Below, in pieces: positions 17,419 to 24,689 of a DNA stretch of 64,000 nucleotides. A program made the position numbers and the translations under genes. Under the pieces are notes generated by a model that did not search any database, had not been told where the DNA came from, and saw nothing but the letters and a program-made list of their open reading frames with translations. Source of the DNA: DATLXU01 sp035575515 (lineage in GTDB: Bacteria > Acidobacteriota > Blastocatellia > UBA7656); contig DATLXU010000060.1 in the NCBI GenBank assembly GCA_035575515.1, positions 62,001 to 126,000 of the forward strand. Reading direction: 5' to 3'. Position 1 is the stretch's first letter. Each line of letters starts with the position of its first letter.

Positions 17419-18174
17419 TAGTGGTACGCGCAACTCGACGACGGTGCCGCGCTCGCCCGTCGCGCGAAGCCACGTCAATTCCGCGCCAATCAGTCGCGCC
17501 CGATAGCGCATGTTCTCAAGCCCGCGAGCGCGCCGCAGGTTGCCCGATGCAGTCATCCCGCGCCCGTCGTCCGTTACTCGAATCAGCAGGTCGTCGCCGA
17601 GCTTCGTGATTAATAGCTCAACCGAGCGCGCGGCAGCGTGCTTTGAGATATTGTTCAACGCCTCCTGCACGATTCTGTAAACGAGCAACTGCTCTGTCTC
17701 CGGCAGATTAATATCTTCCTCTTTGACGAGACAGGCGAAGCGGGTTTTGAAAATCCACTCGCTCGACTGCGACGCGCGCTCAAGACAACTCTCAAGGGCG
17801 GGCACCAGCCCCAGCGTGTCCAGAGCCGAAGGGCTGAGGTTCTCCATTGCCCGCCGCACCTCGTCCATTGCTGCCTCAAGCCCGACCATAATCCTTGCGA
17901 TGCCGTTACGCACCTCCTGCGACATTTCGTTTGCGGGCTTTTCAAAGAGGCGACGAGCCAGGCGCGCAAGCTCGCGCAAATCACTAAGCGTCTGGTCGTG
18001 GAGGTCTGCGGCCAAAAGCTTTCGCTCGCGCTCGACCAGCGTGATGAACTGAAGCAGGCTTTCGAGTATTTGCCGTTGAGAGTCCAAGCGGGTTTTCTCC
18101 TCAGCCAGTATACGACGGGAACAGGATGTACGAACTGTGGAATCCCACAGTTTCAGCCTGCGATGCGCCAGCAA
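17404..18174 (-). CDS. Sensor histidine kinase of the NarX/DesK (HisKA_3) type
   Basis: A protein of up to 256 residues. The dimerisation box ERERKLLAADLHDQTLSDL carries the phospho-acceptor His in the DLHDQ motif typical of HisKA_3. The ATPase domain has EALNNISKHAAA (N box), VTDDGRGM (G1) and RARGLENMRYRARLIGAEL. No membrane segment or sensor domain precedes it, so the visible protein is soluble. The start is uncertain: TTG at 18174 is the first possible codon in the frame and has no clear ribosome site. Its partner regulator follows after 121 bases. The final residues QGSG and the approach to the stop are encoded by one arm of the heptad repeat. Confidence 0.85.
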   Translation of the reverse strand: MLAHRRLKLWDSTVRTSCSRRILAEEKTRLDSQRQILESLLQFITLVERERKLLAADLHDQTLSDLRELARLARRLFEKPANEMSQEVRNGIARIMVGLEAAMDEVRRAMENLSPSALDTLGLVPALESCLERASQSSEWIFKTRFACLVKEEDINLPETEQLLVYRIVQEALNNISKHAAARSVELLITKLGDDLLIRVTDDGRGMTASGNLRRARGLENMRYRARLIGAELTWLRATGERGTVVELRVPLQGSG

Positions 18175-18252
18175 AACATTTGCGGAATCAGTCCTTCAAA
18201 CGACCCCGCCTCGAATGTACACTGCGCACGTCTTCCGAAGATGTCAACCGCA

Positions 18253-18284
18253 GGGGCGAGGCCGAAGCCTTCAGACCTCGCCCC
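18253..18284. repeat. GC-rich hairpin in the divergent spacer
   Basis: GGGGCGAGG (18253-18261) pairs perfectly with CCTCGCCCC (18276-18284) around a 14-base loop. It lies between the divergently transcribed kinase and the small secreted protein gene. It is followed by GATTTT, so a terminator-like or leader structure is possible. The purpose is not clear. Confidence 0.6.
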
Positions 18285-18357
18285 AGATTTTCAGCTTCGG
18301 ATTTTACACAAAGATAGCAGTACTTGCTCGGCGAAAGAGCAAGAAAGGAGCCCTATC

Positions 18358-18729
18358 ATGAAAAATATCAAACGACGCTCAATGGCCTTTGCCGCAGCGC
18401 TTGCGCTTACGATCTGCTCACTTGCATTTGCCGCGCCTAAGGGTTCAAGCAAATACTTCAGGGTCGCGGGCCGCGTGATGGAAATAAACAAGAAAGCGCG
18501 AACGCTGCTCGTGGCAGACCATTCATCCGAGAAACTCTACCTGATAACGGTGCCCGAAGGGGTCACGCTGAAGATAACTTTCGGGAAGTTCATGCAGATG
18601 GCCGAACCCTATTTCGAGGATGTGGAAAAGAACAATCGCGTGCAAATCCGCTGCAAGCAGACGGGCGAAGAGCATCTCGCGCGGCTCGATGACGGGCGCA
18701 TAGCCGTCAAGCTCATCGCCACACGTTGA
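18358..18729 (+). CDS. Small secreted protein, first of two tandem paralogues
   Basis: A 123-residue protein with a signal peptide (about residues 1-26, ending AFA). A single compact domain of about 90 residues follows, rich in beta-strand sequence: KYFRVAGRVMEINKKARTLL, then LYLITVPEGVTLKITFGK, ending HLARLDDGRIAVKLIATR. The strand pattern suggests a small OB-like barrel; this is inference. The gene downstream encodes a homologue with the same motif order. AAGGAG about 9 bases before the ATG supports the start. Function unknown; periplasmic or exported location expected. Confidence 0.7.
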   Translation: MKNIKRRSMAFAAALALTICSLAFAAPKGSSKYFRVAGRVMEINKKARTLLVADHSSEKLYLITVPEGVTLKITFGKFMQMAEPYFEDVEKNNRVQIRCKQTGEEHLARLDDGRIAVKLIATR

Positions 18730-18825
18730 TGGCGAGCGCGCGAAATCAACCGCGATGGCGAAGCGGGTTGACCTTTAATTCGCCTCGCCACCAAAGCACA
18801 GGAATAGATCGAAAGGAGCATCATC

Positions 18826-19203
18826 ATGAAACGAATAACACAACGCGCGATTGCCCTTGCAGCAATCACGATGATCGCATTTTCGTCGCTGGCGATGGCC
18901 GCGCCAAAGACCAGCCGCGCCAAGAAAGAATTCACGCTCTATGGTCGCGTGCTTCAGGTGAATAAGGAAGCTCGAAGGATGCTTGTCGCGGATCAATGGT
19001 CACACGATCTTTATATCCTGGAAGTGCCCAAAGGGGCATACATCAAGATAACCTTCGGGATATACCAGCAGCAGGCGTTTCCTGAGTTCTGGCAAATTCA
19101 CAAAAATGATCGAATCCTTGCGCGCGTGAAGCGCACGGGCGGCGAGCACCTCGCGCAACTCGAAGATGGGCGGCAGGCCATCGTAGTGACCGCAACACAA
19201 TAA
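18826..19203 (+). CDS. Small secreted protein, second tandem paralogue
   Basis: A 125-residue protein with signal peptide MKRITQRAIALAAITMIAF and cleavage near AMA. The mature part repeats the pattern of the previous gene: EFTLYGRVLQVNKEARRMLV, then LYILEVPKGAYIKITFGIY, then HLAQLEDGRQAIVVTATQ. Shared positions include GRV-x-x-(I/V)NK-x-AR-x-(M/L)LVAD and KITFG. The two genes share a similar spacer, so they most likely arose by duplication. Function unknown. GAAAGGAG precedes the ATG by about 7 bases. The aromatic-rich centre (PEFWQIHKND) differs from its sister, which suggests divergence of the binding face. Confidence 0.7.
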   Translation: MKRITQRAIALAAITMIAFSSLAMAAPKTSRAKKEFTLYGRVLQVNKEARRMLVADQWSHDLYILEVPKGAYIKITFGIYQQQAFPEFWQIHKNDRILARVKRTGGEHLAQLEDGRQAIVVTATQ

Positions 19204-19330
19204 AGTTCGATCCCCCTGAGCGGTTTGATTGATCCATTTCTCTCCGCTCAATAACCCCCAACCTGCCCCTCGCCTGATGAGCCGGGTCGCGCTGCCGTTC
19301 CCTCTCGCAACCGGGAAACGCGGCCCGGCG

Positions 19331-19467
19331 CTCTCGACTTTAGATTTTAGTTTTGGATTGCCGGAGTTGAATGTCAGCTAAGCCGCTACACCGAACTCTT
19401 CATCAATCCAAAATCGCGCCGCCGAGCAAGCGCATAATGCGCCATGAAAATCCGAAATCCAAAATCG
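19331..19467. repeat. Heptad hairpin repeat before the single-pass membrane protein gene
   Basis: Units ACTTTAG, ATTTTAG and TTTTGGA run from 19337 to 19357. Complementary units of type AAAATCC lie at 19406-19416 and, as three consecutive heptads, at 19447-19467. The arms are inverted. An open reading frame passes through the second arm, so the annotated start of the next gene depends on whether the repeat is translated. Confidence 0.7.
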
Positions 19468-19493
19468 AATTGGGTGGTAGAATCTCTCTTGCG

Positions 19494-20258
19494 ATGCTGC
19501 GGGAAAGAATATCATCACTCAAAGCGATCCTGTCATTGAAGCAATCATTGATCATTGCGCTTCCTGTTGTGGCCGTCGCGATTGCAATCTTCTTCTTTGT
19601 TGCGCATCGCAATCGCCCGCAGCCGCAGCCGGACGATTCACCAGATGTACAGCCGGGTGAGCCTTCAGTTTATTCGGCCACGGTCATTCGCACTATTGAT
19701 GACGGCAGCACGCGCGAAGAGAGCGTCACGCGCGTGGTTCGCTCAGGCGATTTCCGGCGCGAAGAATGGCCGGTGCAAGGCGCAACGCGCGCGCTCATCT
19801 TTCGGCCCGATCTCGGCAAAGTGTTTTTGCTCGCGCTCAATAAGCGCGAATATGTCGAGATGAATATCGGCCCAGTCGGCAATCTCAAATCTCAAGCGGA
19901 TGCGCCCGGCGAGTGGCGCAATCACACCGATGCGGTTGATCCCGATTCGATTGATCGAGCGATTAACAATGCGCCTTCGCCTGTCAGCGTAGAGGCGCGC
20001 ACGCTCGCGGATCAAACAATTGAGAATCATCCTTGCAGAGTGACTGAGCGACGCGCCTTATTCGCAGACGGTCATGTGGAAACGACGAGGACTTTTCTCG
20101 CGCGCGATCTTTCAGGGCTGGCTCTGAGGGTCGAAACGGAATCAACCGCCAGTGGCGTGAAGGTCATCACCGAACGGCGCGATGTGAGAGTCGAGGTCTC
20201 GCCTGATGAATTCAGCATCCCCGCAGGTTTCAAAAAGGTTGAAAGGCTGATTCATTGA
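19494..20258 (+). CDS. Single-pass membrane-anchored protein of unknown function
   Basis: About 254 residues from ATG 19494. One transmembrane helix spans about residues 16-35 (LIIALPVVAVAIAIFFFVAH). A short Pro/Gln-rich spacer follows (RPQPQPDDSPDVQPGE), then an extracytoplasmic domain of about 200 residues. That domain begins YSATVIRTIDDGSTREESVT, which resembles DUF4412/LolA-like proteins that track an exported small molecule or lipoprotein; I do not claim the family. The frame is open 41 codons further upstream to 19371, but that stretch is heptad repeat (ENPKSKIE), so I prefer 19494. No strong ribosome site is visible for either start. Confidence 0.55.
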   Translation: MLRERISSLKAILSLKQSLIIALPVVAVAIAIFFFVAHRNRPQPQPDDSPDVQPGEPSVYSATVIRTIDDGSTREESVTRVVRSGDFRREEWPVQGATRALIFRPDLGKVFLLALNKREYVEMNIGPVGNLKSQADAPGEWRNHTDAVDPDSIDRAINNAPSPVSVEARTLADQTIENHPCRVTERRALFADGHVETTRTFLARDLSGLALRVETESTASGVKVITERRDVRVEVSPDEFSIPAGFKKVERLIH

Positions 20259-20280
20259 GTGACGGCGTTGCATTAGCTGG

Positions 20281-21666
20281 TTATTTGACGAACATCGGGC
20301 TTTCGCCTTTCGACCAGGGGTCGTAGTCGCGCGCGAACTCCAACCGCTCGGCCAGCGGCGGGTGACTGTAGAGCCAGAATTTTATGAACTCGCCGGGATT
20401 GGGATCAGCCAGGTCAATCTCGCCGAGTTTTTGAAACGCTTCGGCTGCTGCTTTATTTGCATTTGCAACAACGCCGTGTGTTACCTCCACGCCGTAAACA
20501 TCTGCCTCGCGCTCCTGGTAGCGGCTGAATGTATTGCCCGCAGGCTCGCACAAAAAAACGAAGAGCGTGAAGAAAAATATCAGCGCAGGAAGCGAAGCCC
20601 AATCATCCGCGCCGCGCACTTTCCACCGCTCGCCCCATCGCGCGAGCGCCCACTTCGTCGAAAGATAAACGAGCAGGCTCACAACGATGACGAGCGCCGA
20701 AATGAAGAAGATAAATTTCGGAATGTGGCCGAGCGCATAGTGGCCCATTTCGTGGCCGACGACGAAGAGCGTCTGCGGCTCTGTCATATTTGCGATGGTT
20801 GTATCCCAAACGACGACGCGCTTCGAAGCGCCGAAGCCCGTGACATAAGCGTTCATGGCTTTCAGTTTTTCGCTCGCCTTCATCTCAAACATCCGTTCGC
20901 GCGGAATATCGAGTCCAGCGTGCGCCGCCAGTTCTTCAATCTTCGTCACAAGCTGCGGGTAGCTCTTGTCAAGCGGCTCGAAGCGATTGAACAGCGGGTC
21001 AACGACTATCGGCTTGAGCAATACGAAAAAGATTATCAACGGCAGCGACGCGAGTCCCGCGTAGAGCCACCATCGTCGCGGGCTGCGGCGTATCAACCAG
21101 TAAAGCAGGTAAAGCAGCACGGTTGATATGACGAGACCCACAAGCTCGCCTTTCGTCCAATCCCAGAACCACGACGGCCAGCTTTGAATTGACTGGTCGT
21201 ACCGCAGCGCGAGGTTGTGGCCGTAGATTGCAAGCGGAAGGCTGAGCACGTCGAGCGCAAGCGTCAGCAGCGGAACGAATATCATCGCCTGAACAAAACG
21301 GCGACGGGACACGGCTTCGGCCCAGTTGCGAAATCGCGGTGCGATGCCAAGCGCAAGAAGCGCAAAGAGTAGAAAGAGCAAATACGCCACGCCTGCAAAG
21401 TGCAACCGGTATTCGGCCCGCGAATACGAGACGGCTTTTTCGTATTGCTCAGGTGTGAGCGTGTAAGTTTTTACTTCGTCTTTCTTCTCTTCTTTTTCCT
21501 GGCTTGCCTCAGGCGCGTGCATATGCTCGTGGGCGGGCATTGGCGGTTGATCCTGCGCGCGAGCCATAGAGGAAAGGCAAAAAGCAATAGGCAATAGGCA
21601 AAAGTGAAAGGTGAAGGACGCGATAAATCTGAGTTTTGTTCGGCCTCTTGCCTTTTGCCTTTCCAT
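20281..21666 (-). CDS. M48-family membrane zinc metalloprotease (Ste24-like)
   Basis: A 461-residue integral membrane protease. The zinc motif VVGHEMGHYALGHI (HExxH, about residue 303-307) is followed by EREADVYGVEVTHG, which supplies the third ligand Glu. About six hydrophobic segments surround it, including LLFLLFALLALGI and FFISALVIVVSLLVYL. The N-terminus is odd. Residues 1-38 read as a complete signal peptide, with basic MERQKARGRTKLR, hydrophobic FTFHFCLLPIAFCLSS and a c-region ending ARA-Q, yet this stretch is encoded by a heptad hairpin repeat. The ATG at 21666 begins one base after the upstream gene's stop, so translation may be coupled. ATG 21567 (MARAQDQ) is the alternative start. 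Confidence 0.88.
   Translation of the reverse strand: MERQKARGRTKLRFIASFTFHFCLLPIAFCLSSMARAQDQPPMPAHEHMHAPEASQEKEEKKDEVKTYTLTPEQYEKAVSYSRAEYRLHFAGVAYLLFLLFALLALGIAPRFRNWAEAVSRRRFVQAMIFVPLLTLALDVLSLPLAIYGHNLALRYDQSIQSWPSWFWDWTKGELVGLVISTVLLYLLYWLIRRSPRRWWLYAGLASLPLIIFFVLLKPIVVDPLFNRFEPLDKSYPQLVTKIEELAAHAGLDIPRERMFEMKASEKLKAMNAYVTGFGASKRVVVWDTTIANMTEPQTLFVVGHEMGHYALGHIPKFIFFISALVIVVSLLVYLSTKWALARWGERWKVRGADDWASLPALIFFFTLFVFLCEPAGNTFSRYQEREADVYGVEVTHGVVANANKAAAEAFQKLGEIDLADPNPGEFIKFWLYSHPPLAERLEFARDYDPWSKGESPMFVK
21572..21665. repeat. Heptad hairpin repeat translated as the M48 protease N-terminus
   Basis: Six consecutive units of type AATAGGC run from 21572 to 21613. Three inverted units of type CTTTTGC run from 21645 to 21665, ending in the start codon. 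On the minus strand the purine-rich arm encodes charged residues (ERQKARG) and the pyrimidine-rich arm encodes hydrophobic ones (FCLLPIAFCL). Confidence 0.85.
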
Positions 21667-21667
21667 A

Positions 21668-22378
21668 CTATCGCTCTAAATGCGGAGTCGGGAACTTTTT
21701 CAGAATCTTCCAGAGCAAAATCATGCTGCCGTCGGTGTCTTGTCGAACCACGCGAAAGGCAATCAGCACATCCGAATCTTCATAGCTGATAGAGCGAACA
21801 GCGTAAGTAGTATTAGTGAGCGCGGGTGTGCGGCTCGCATAAGTGAAACCGTCAACGTCGAATCCCGGATAGCCACGGCGGTGTTGTTCACGGGCCTCAG
21901 GCTCTTTTGAGGGCGCGGTATACTCAGCCAGGTACTTCACGCCCGGATGCTCAACGGAAATACTTTCGACTGGCGTATTGCCCAGATTAACAAGAAATCC
22001 GTAATCAGCTCCGGCAAAGCCCACGCTGAAATATTCTCTTTGTAGCTCAATGTCGGAACCATAGCCGTATTCGTGCACAAGCCGCGCGAAAGAATAATAT
22101 GCGCCGCCTCCGCGCACAAGCAGCTTGCCGTCGTATTTCTCTCTCGGAAGCAAACGAATAATTCCCGTGTCAGGCTGGCGGAGGAATTCTGCGAATGCGG
22201 CCCGGTCTTCGGCAGAAGGCGAGAGGAATTCTTTCTCCTTTTCTCTCACCCGATTCATCAATGATTCAATCTTCTTTTCGAGCTTTGCGCGATCATCCCC
22301 TTGCGCAAAGCAGTCAACTGCCAAAAGAGAAACGAGCGCGAGACCAATTAAGACTGAGGCTATACGGAAGCGAGACAT
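21668..22378 (-). CDS. Secreted protein of unknown function
   Basis: A 236-residue protein with a signal peptide (MSRFRIASVLIGLALVSLLA, cleavage near CFAQ). A charged helical stretch follows (KLEKKIESLMNRVREKEKEF), then a mixed alpha/beta region with FLRQPDTGIIRLLPREKYDG and EDSDVLIAFRVVRQDTDGS. I recognise no family. ATG at 22378 is chosen because AGGAGG lies 7 bases upstream; the frame is open further upstream to 22492 but that part shows no signal. It ends one base before the M48 protease start, so the two are probably co-transcribed. Confidence 0.7.
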   Translation of the reverse strand: MSRFRIASVLIGLALVSLLAVDCFAQGDDRAKLEKKIESLMNRVREKEKEFLSPSAEDRAAFAEFLRQPDTGIIRLLPREKYDGKLLVRGGGAYYSFARLVHEYGYGSDIELQREYFSVGFAGADYGFLVNLGNTPVESISVEHPGVKYLAEYTAPSKEPEAREQHRRGYPGFDVDGFTYASRTPALTNTTYAVRSISYEDSDVLIAFRVVRQDTDGSMILLWKILKKFPTPHLER

Positions 22379-22551
22379 AATCCCTCCTGTGCTGGCAGAT
22401 GAGAATGAGCCTTTCGTAAGCAAGGCTATGCTACGACTATAGCAAATCAAAATCAACAGCGAATGGCGCTGCGGCGCGCTCCACAAAATCAATCAGGCTC
22501 TGCTATCATCACTCGCGGCCTTTCATAAACGGCAAAGGAAGCGTCAACTCT

Positions 22552-23553
22552 ATGAGCGAACAGAGCAGTGACGGAAAAGTCTTGGTTACCGGAGCGACGG
22601 GCTTCGTAGGCAGCCATCTCGTCGACCGGCTCATTGAGCGCGGGCGCGCGGTCCGCTGCCTCGTGCGGCAAACAAGCAACCTCCGCTACCTCAAACACCC
22701 GCAGATTGAATTAGTCTATGGCGGACTCGATGACTCAACGAACTGGGACCTAGCGTTCGCCGATGTTGACACCGTTTATCACGTCGCGGGAGTCACCTTC
22801 GCTCGCCGCGCGAAAGACTATTTCGCGGCGAATCATAAAGGGACGGAAACGATAGTCGCCGCCGCGCTCAAGCATCGCAGCCGGATAAAAAAGTTCGTCC
22901 ACATCAGCTCGCTTGCAGCAGTCGGGCCAGGCCGCGACGGCCATCCCGTTGATGAAGAAACCGCGCCTGCGCCTATTACGCCATATGGCCGCAGCAAGCT
23001 GATGGGGGAAGAAGCAGTCCGCGCAGCAGGCGAACTACTCCGCGCGACGATCATTCGCCCGCCCGCAGTCTACGGCCCGCGCGATTACGCCATCTACGAA
23101 TTTTTCAAATCAATCGCGCGCGGATTGTCGCCTACAATCGGACGCTACGACAAGCTCGTGAGCCTCGTTCACGTTCACGACCTCGTTGACGGAATCATTC
23201 TCGCAGGCGAAAGCGAAGCGTCAACCGGGCGCACATATTTCATATCGAGCGAGGAAGTCTATTCCATGCAAGCGACGGCTGATCTCATCGCAAAACTGCT
23301 TGGCCGCAAAGCCCGCTCGATAGCCATCCCGCGCCCTGTCGCTTACAGTGTTGCGGTCGCCGCCGAAGCCGTCGCCGCAGTCACGCGCAGGCCGCCAATA
23401 ATCAATCGAGATAAAGTGACGGACCTTTCGCAAACCTGCTGGGGCTGCTCGATTGAAAGAGCCAAACGCGAGCTCGGCTACAATCAAAAAGTTCCGCTCG
23501 AAGAAGGACTGCGCGGCACAATTGAGTGGTACAAACGTGAGGGCTGGCTGTGA
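22552..23553 (+). CDS. NAD(P)-dependent epimerase/dehydratase (extended SDR)
   Basis: A 333-residue extended short-chain dehydrogenase. The dinucleotide loop is VTGATGFVGSHLVDRLIERG at about residues 12-31. The active-site pair is in YGRSKLMGEE (Y-x3-K, about 145-154), with the preceding Ser in ISSLAAVGPG. The C-terminal part has SQTCWGCSIERAKRELGY, typical of the dihydroflavonol-reductase/HpnA-like branch that acts on sugar nucleotides, sterol-like or hopanoid-linked substrates. The exact substrate cannot be read. It overlaps the PAP2 gene by 4 bases (GTGA), so the two are almost certainly translated together. This would fit a role in lipid or lipid-linked sugar metabolism. Confidence 0.82.
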   Translation: MSEQSSDGKVLVTGATGFVGSHLVDRLIERGRAVRCLVRQTSNLRYLKHPQIELVYGGLDDSTNWDLAFADVDTVYHVAGVTFARRAKDYFAANHKGTETIVAAALKHRSRIKKFVHISSLAAVGPGRDGHPVDEETAPAPITPYGRSKLMGEEAVRAAGELLRATIIRPPAVYGPRDYAIYEFFKSIARGLSPTIGRYDKLVSLVHVHDLVDGIILAGESEASTGRTYFISSEEVYSMQATADLIAKLLGRKARSIAIPRPVAYSVAVAAEAVAAVTRRPPIINRDKVTDLSQTCWGCSIERAKRELGYNQKVPLEEGLRGTIEWYKREGWL

Positions 23554-24674
23554 GCGACGGTGATATGCGCCGCGACGCGGGGTCAGAGGGAGGCGGCGAT
23601 AAGCAGGAAGCAGACTTGGTTACCCATCAATCTTCAACTCCTCAAAGGGTGTTCCCCGCTGAAGCATCATCGCCGGGCGAGAATGATCATCTGTCATTTG
23701 CCGGTCTACTCAGTCCTGCCGACAAAATCGCCATCGCCTACCTTGCAATCATCGCCGCGCTGATTGTCACATCCAATCGCAGAATTGAATACTGGCCGCA
23801 CCTCATAGCAGGTCACGCGCTGGCAATTGTCGTGATCGTTTTGATTGCAAAGCTTGGGCGACTCGCGTTATTGAGTCTGTCCCAAAAATTCACTGATTCG
23901 CCGATTCCCCGATTCTCCGATTCTCCAATTATCCGATTCGCCGCTCTCATAAGAGGCTGGTACGTGCTCGTGCTCATTCCCGTCACGTACAAAGAGTTGA
24001 GCTATCTGATACCGCTCGTTCACCCGAAAGATTACGACGCGGAGATGGCCGCGATTGATCGCTGGCTGCTCGGCGTTGACCCGACCATCTGGCTTGAGCG
24101 AATCACCTGGCCGCCGCTCACCGACGTTCTTCAAATCTCTTATTCGACATATTATTTTCTGCCGGTCATCTTAGGCGCGGTGCTGTGGCGCAAAGGCTGG
24201 TTCGATAAATTTCATTTTTTCGTCTTCATACTTGTGCTCGGATTTTATCTTTCATATCTCGGCTACGTTTCGGTTCCGGTGATGGGGCCGCGCTTTTTGC
24301 CCTCGATAAAGAACGCTCAATCGTTCGCGCTCAGCGGCTCGCTGTTTGGAGGCGAATTGTTTCGAGCGATACGCGAGACGCTCGATCGGGCCGAAGGCAT
24401 CACCCGCGATTGCTTTCCGAGTGGCCACACGGAGTTGACGCTGCTCGTGCTTTACTACGCGCGACTATTTCACCGAAAGACTTTTTGGATTATGCTGCCG
24501 TTCGGAGCCGCGTTGATTTTTTCGACGGTTTACCTGCGTTACCATTATGTGATTGACGTTATCGCGGGCGCATTGCTCGCCCTGATTGTCATACTTACAG
24601 CAAATTGGCTGTATCGTGCGCTCGGCGGGCTTTCGCAGGTGCCAGCGCGGACATCCCCGACACCTGGCACCTGA
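23550..24674 (+). CDS. PAP2-superfamily membrane phosphatase/transferase
   Basis: A 374-residue polytopic membrane protein with about six hydrophobic segments (IAYLAIIAALIVTS, FVFILVLGFYLSYLGYVSV, IAGALLALIVILTANWL). The PAP2 signature appears as RDCFPSGHTELTLL and, 40 residues on, YLRYHYVIDVIAG, giving the two catalytic His. The arrangement is closest to the inositol-phosphoceramide-synthase-like PAP2 subgroup. It should dephosphorylate or transfer a lipid phosphate at the membrane. Two parts are repeat-derived: residues about 113-131 (TDSPIPRFSDSPIIRF) come from a 7-unit octamer array, and the tail QVPARTSPTPGT from an inverted heptad repeat. GTG start overlaps the SDR stop. Confidence 0.85.
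   Translation: MSDGDMRRDAGSEGGGDKQEADLVTHQSSTPQRVFPAEASSPGENDHLSFAGLLSPADKIAIAYLAIIAALIVTSNRRIEYWPHLIAGHALAIVVIVLIAKLGRLALLSLSQKFTDSPIPRFSDSPIIRFAALIRGWYVLVLIPVTYKELSYLIPLVHPKDYDAEMAAIDRWLLGVDPTIWLERITWPPLTDVLQISYSTYYFLPVILGAVLWRKGWFDKFHFFVFILVLGFYLSYLGYVSVPVMGPRFLPSIKNAQSFALSGSLFGGELFRAIRETLDRAEGITRDCFPSGHTELTLLVLYYARLFHRKTFWIMLPFGAALIFSTVYLRYHYVIDVIAGALLALIVILTANWLYRALGGLSQVPARTSPTPGT
23887..23942. repeat. Octamer tandem repeat inside the PAP2 coding sequence
   Basis: Seven 8-base units (type GATTCTCC, the first and sixth degenerate) run without break from 23887 to 23942. Because three octamers equal eight codons, the encoded peptide has an 8-residue period, DSPIPRFS then DSPIIRFA. The array keeps the reading frame open and lies between two membrane segments. 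Confidence 0.9.
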
Positions 24675-24681
24675 CACCCGA
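24636..24681. repeat. Inverted heptad repeat at the PAP2 stop codon
   Basis: CAGGTGCC (24636-24643) pairs with GGCACCTG (24666-24673). Units of type ACACCTG/GCACCTG/ACACCCG follow one another from about 24659 to 24681. The PAP2 stop TGA (24672-24674) lies inside the second arm, 15 bases before the helicase ATG. Confidence 0.7.
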
Positions 24682-24689
24682 CCTCTGTC

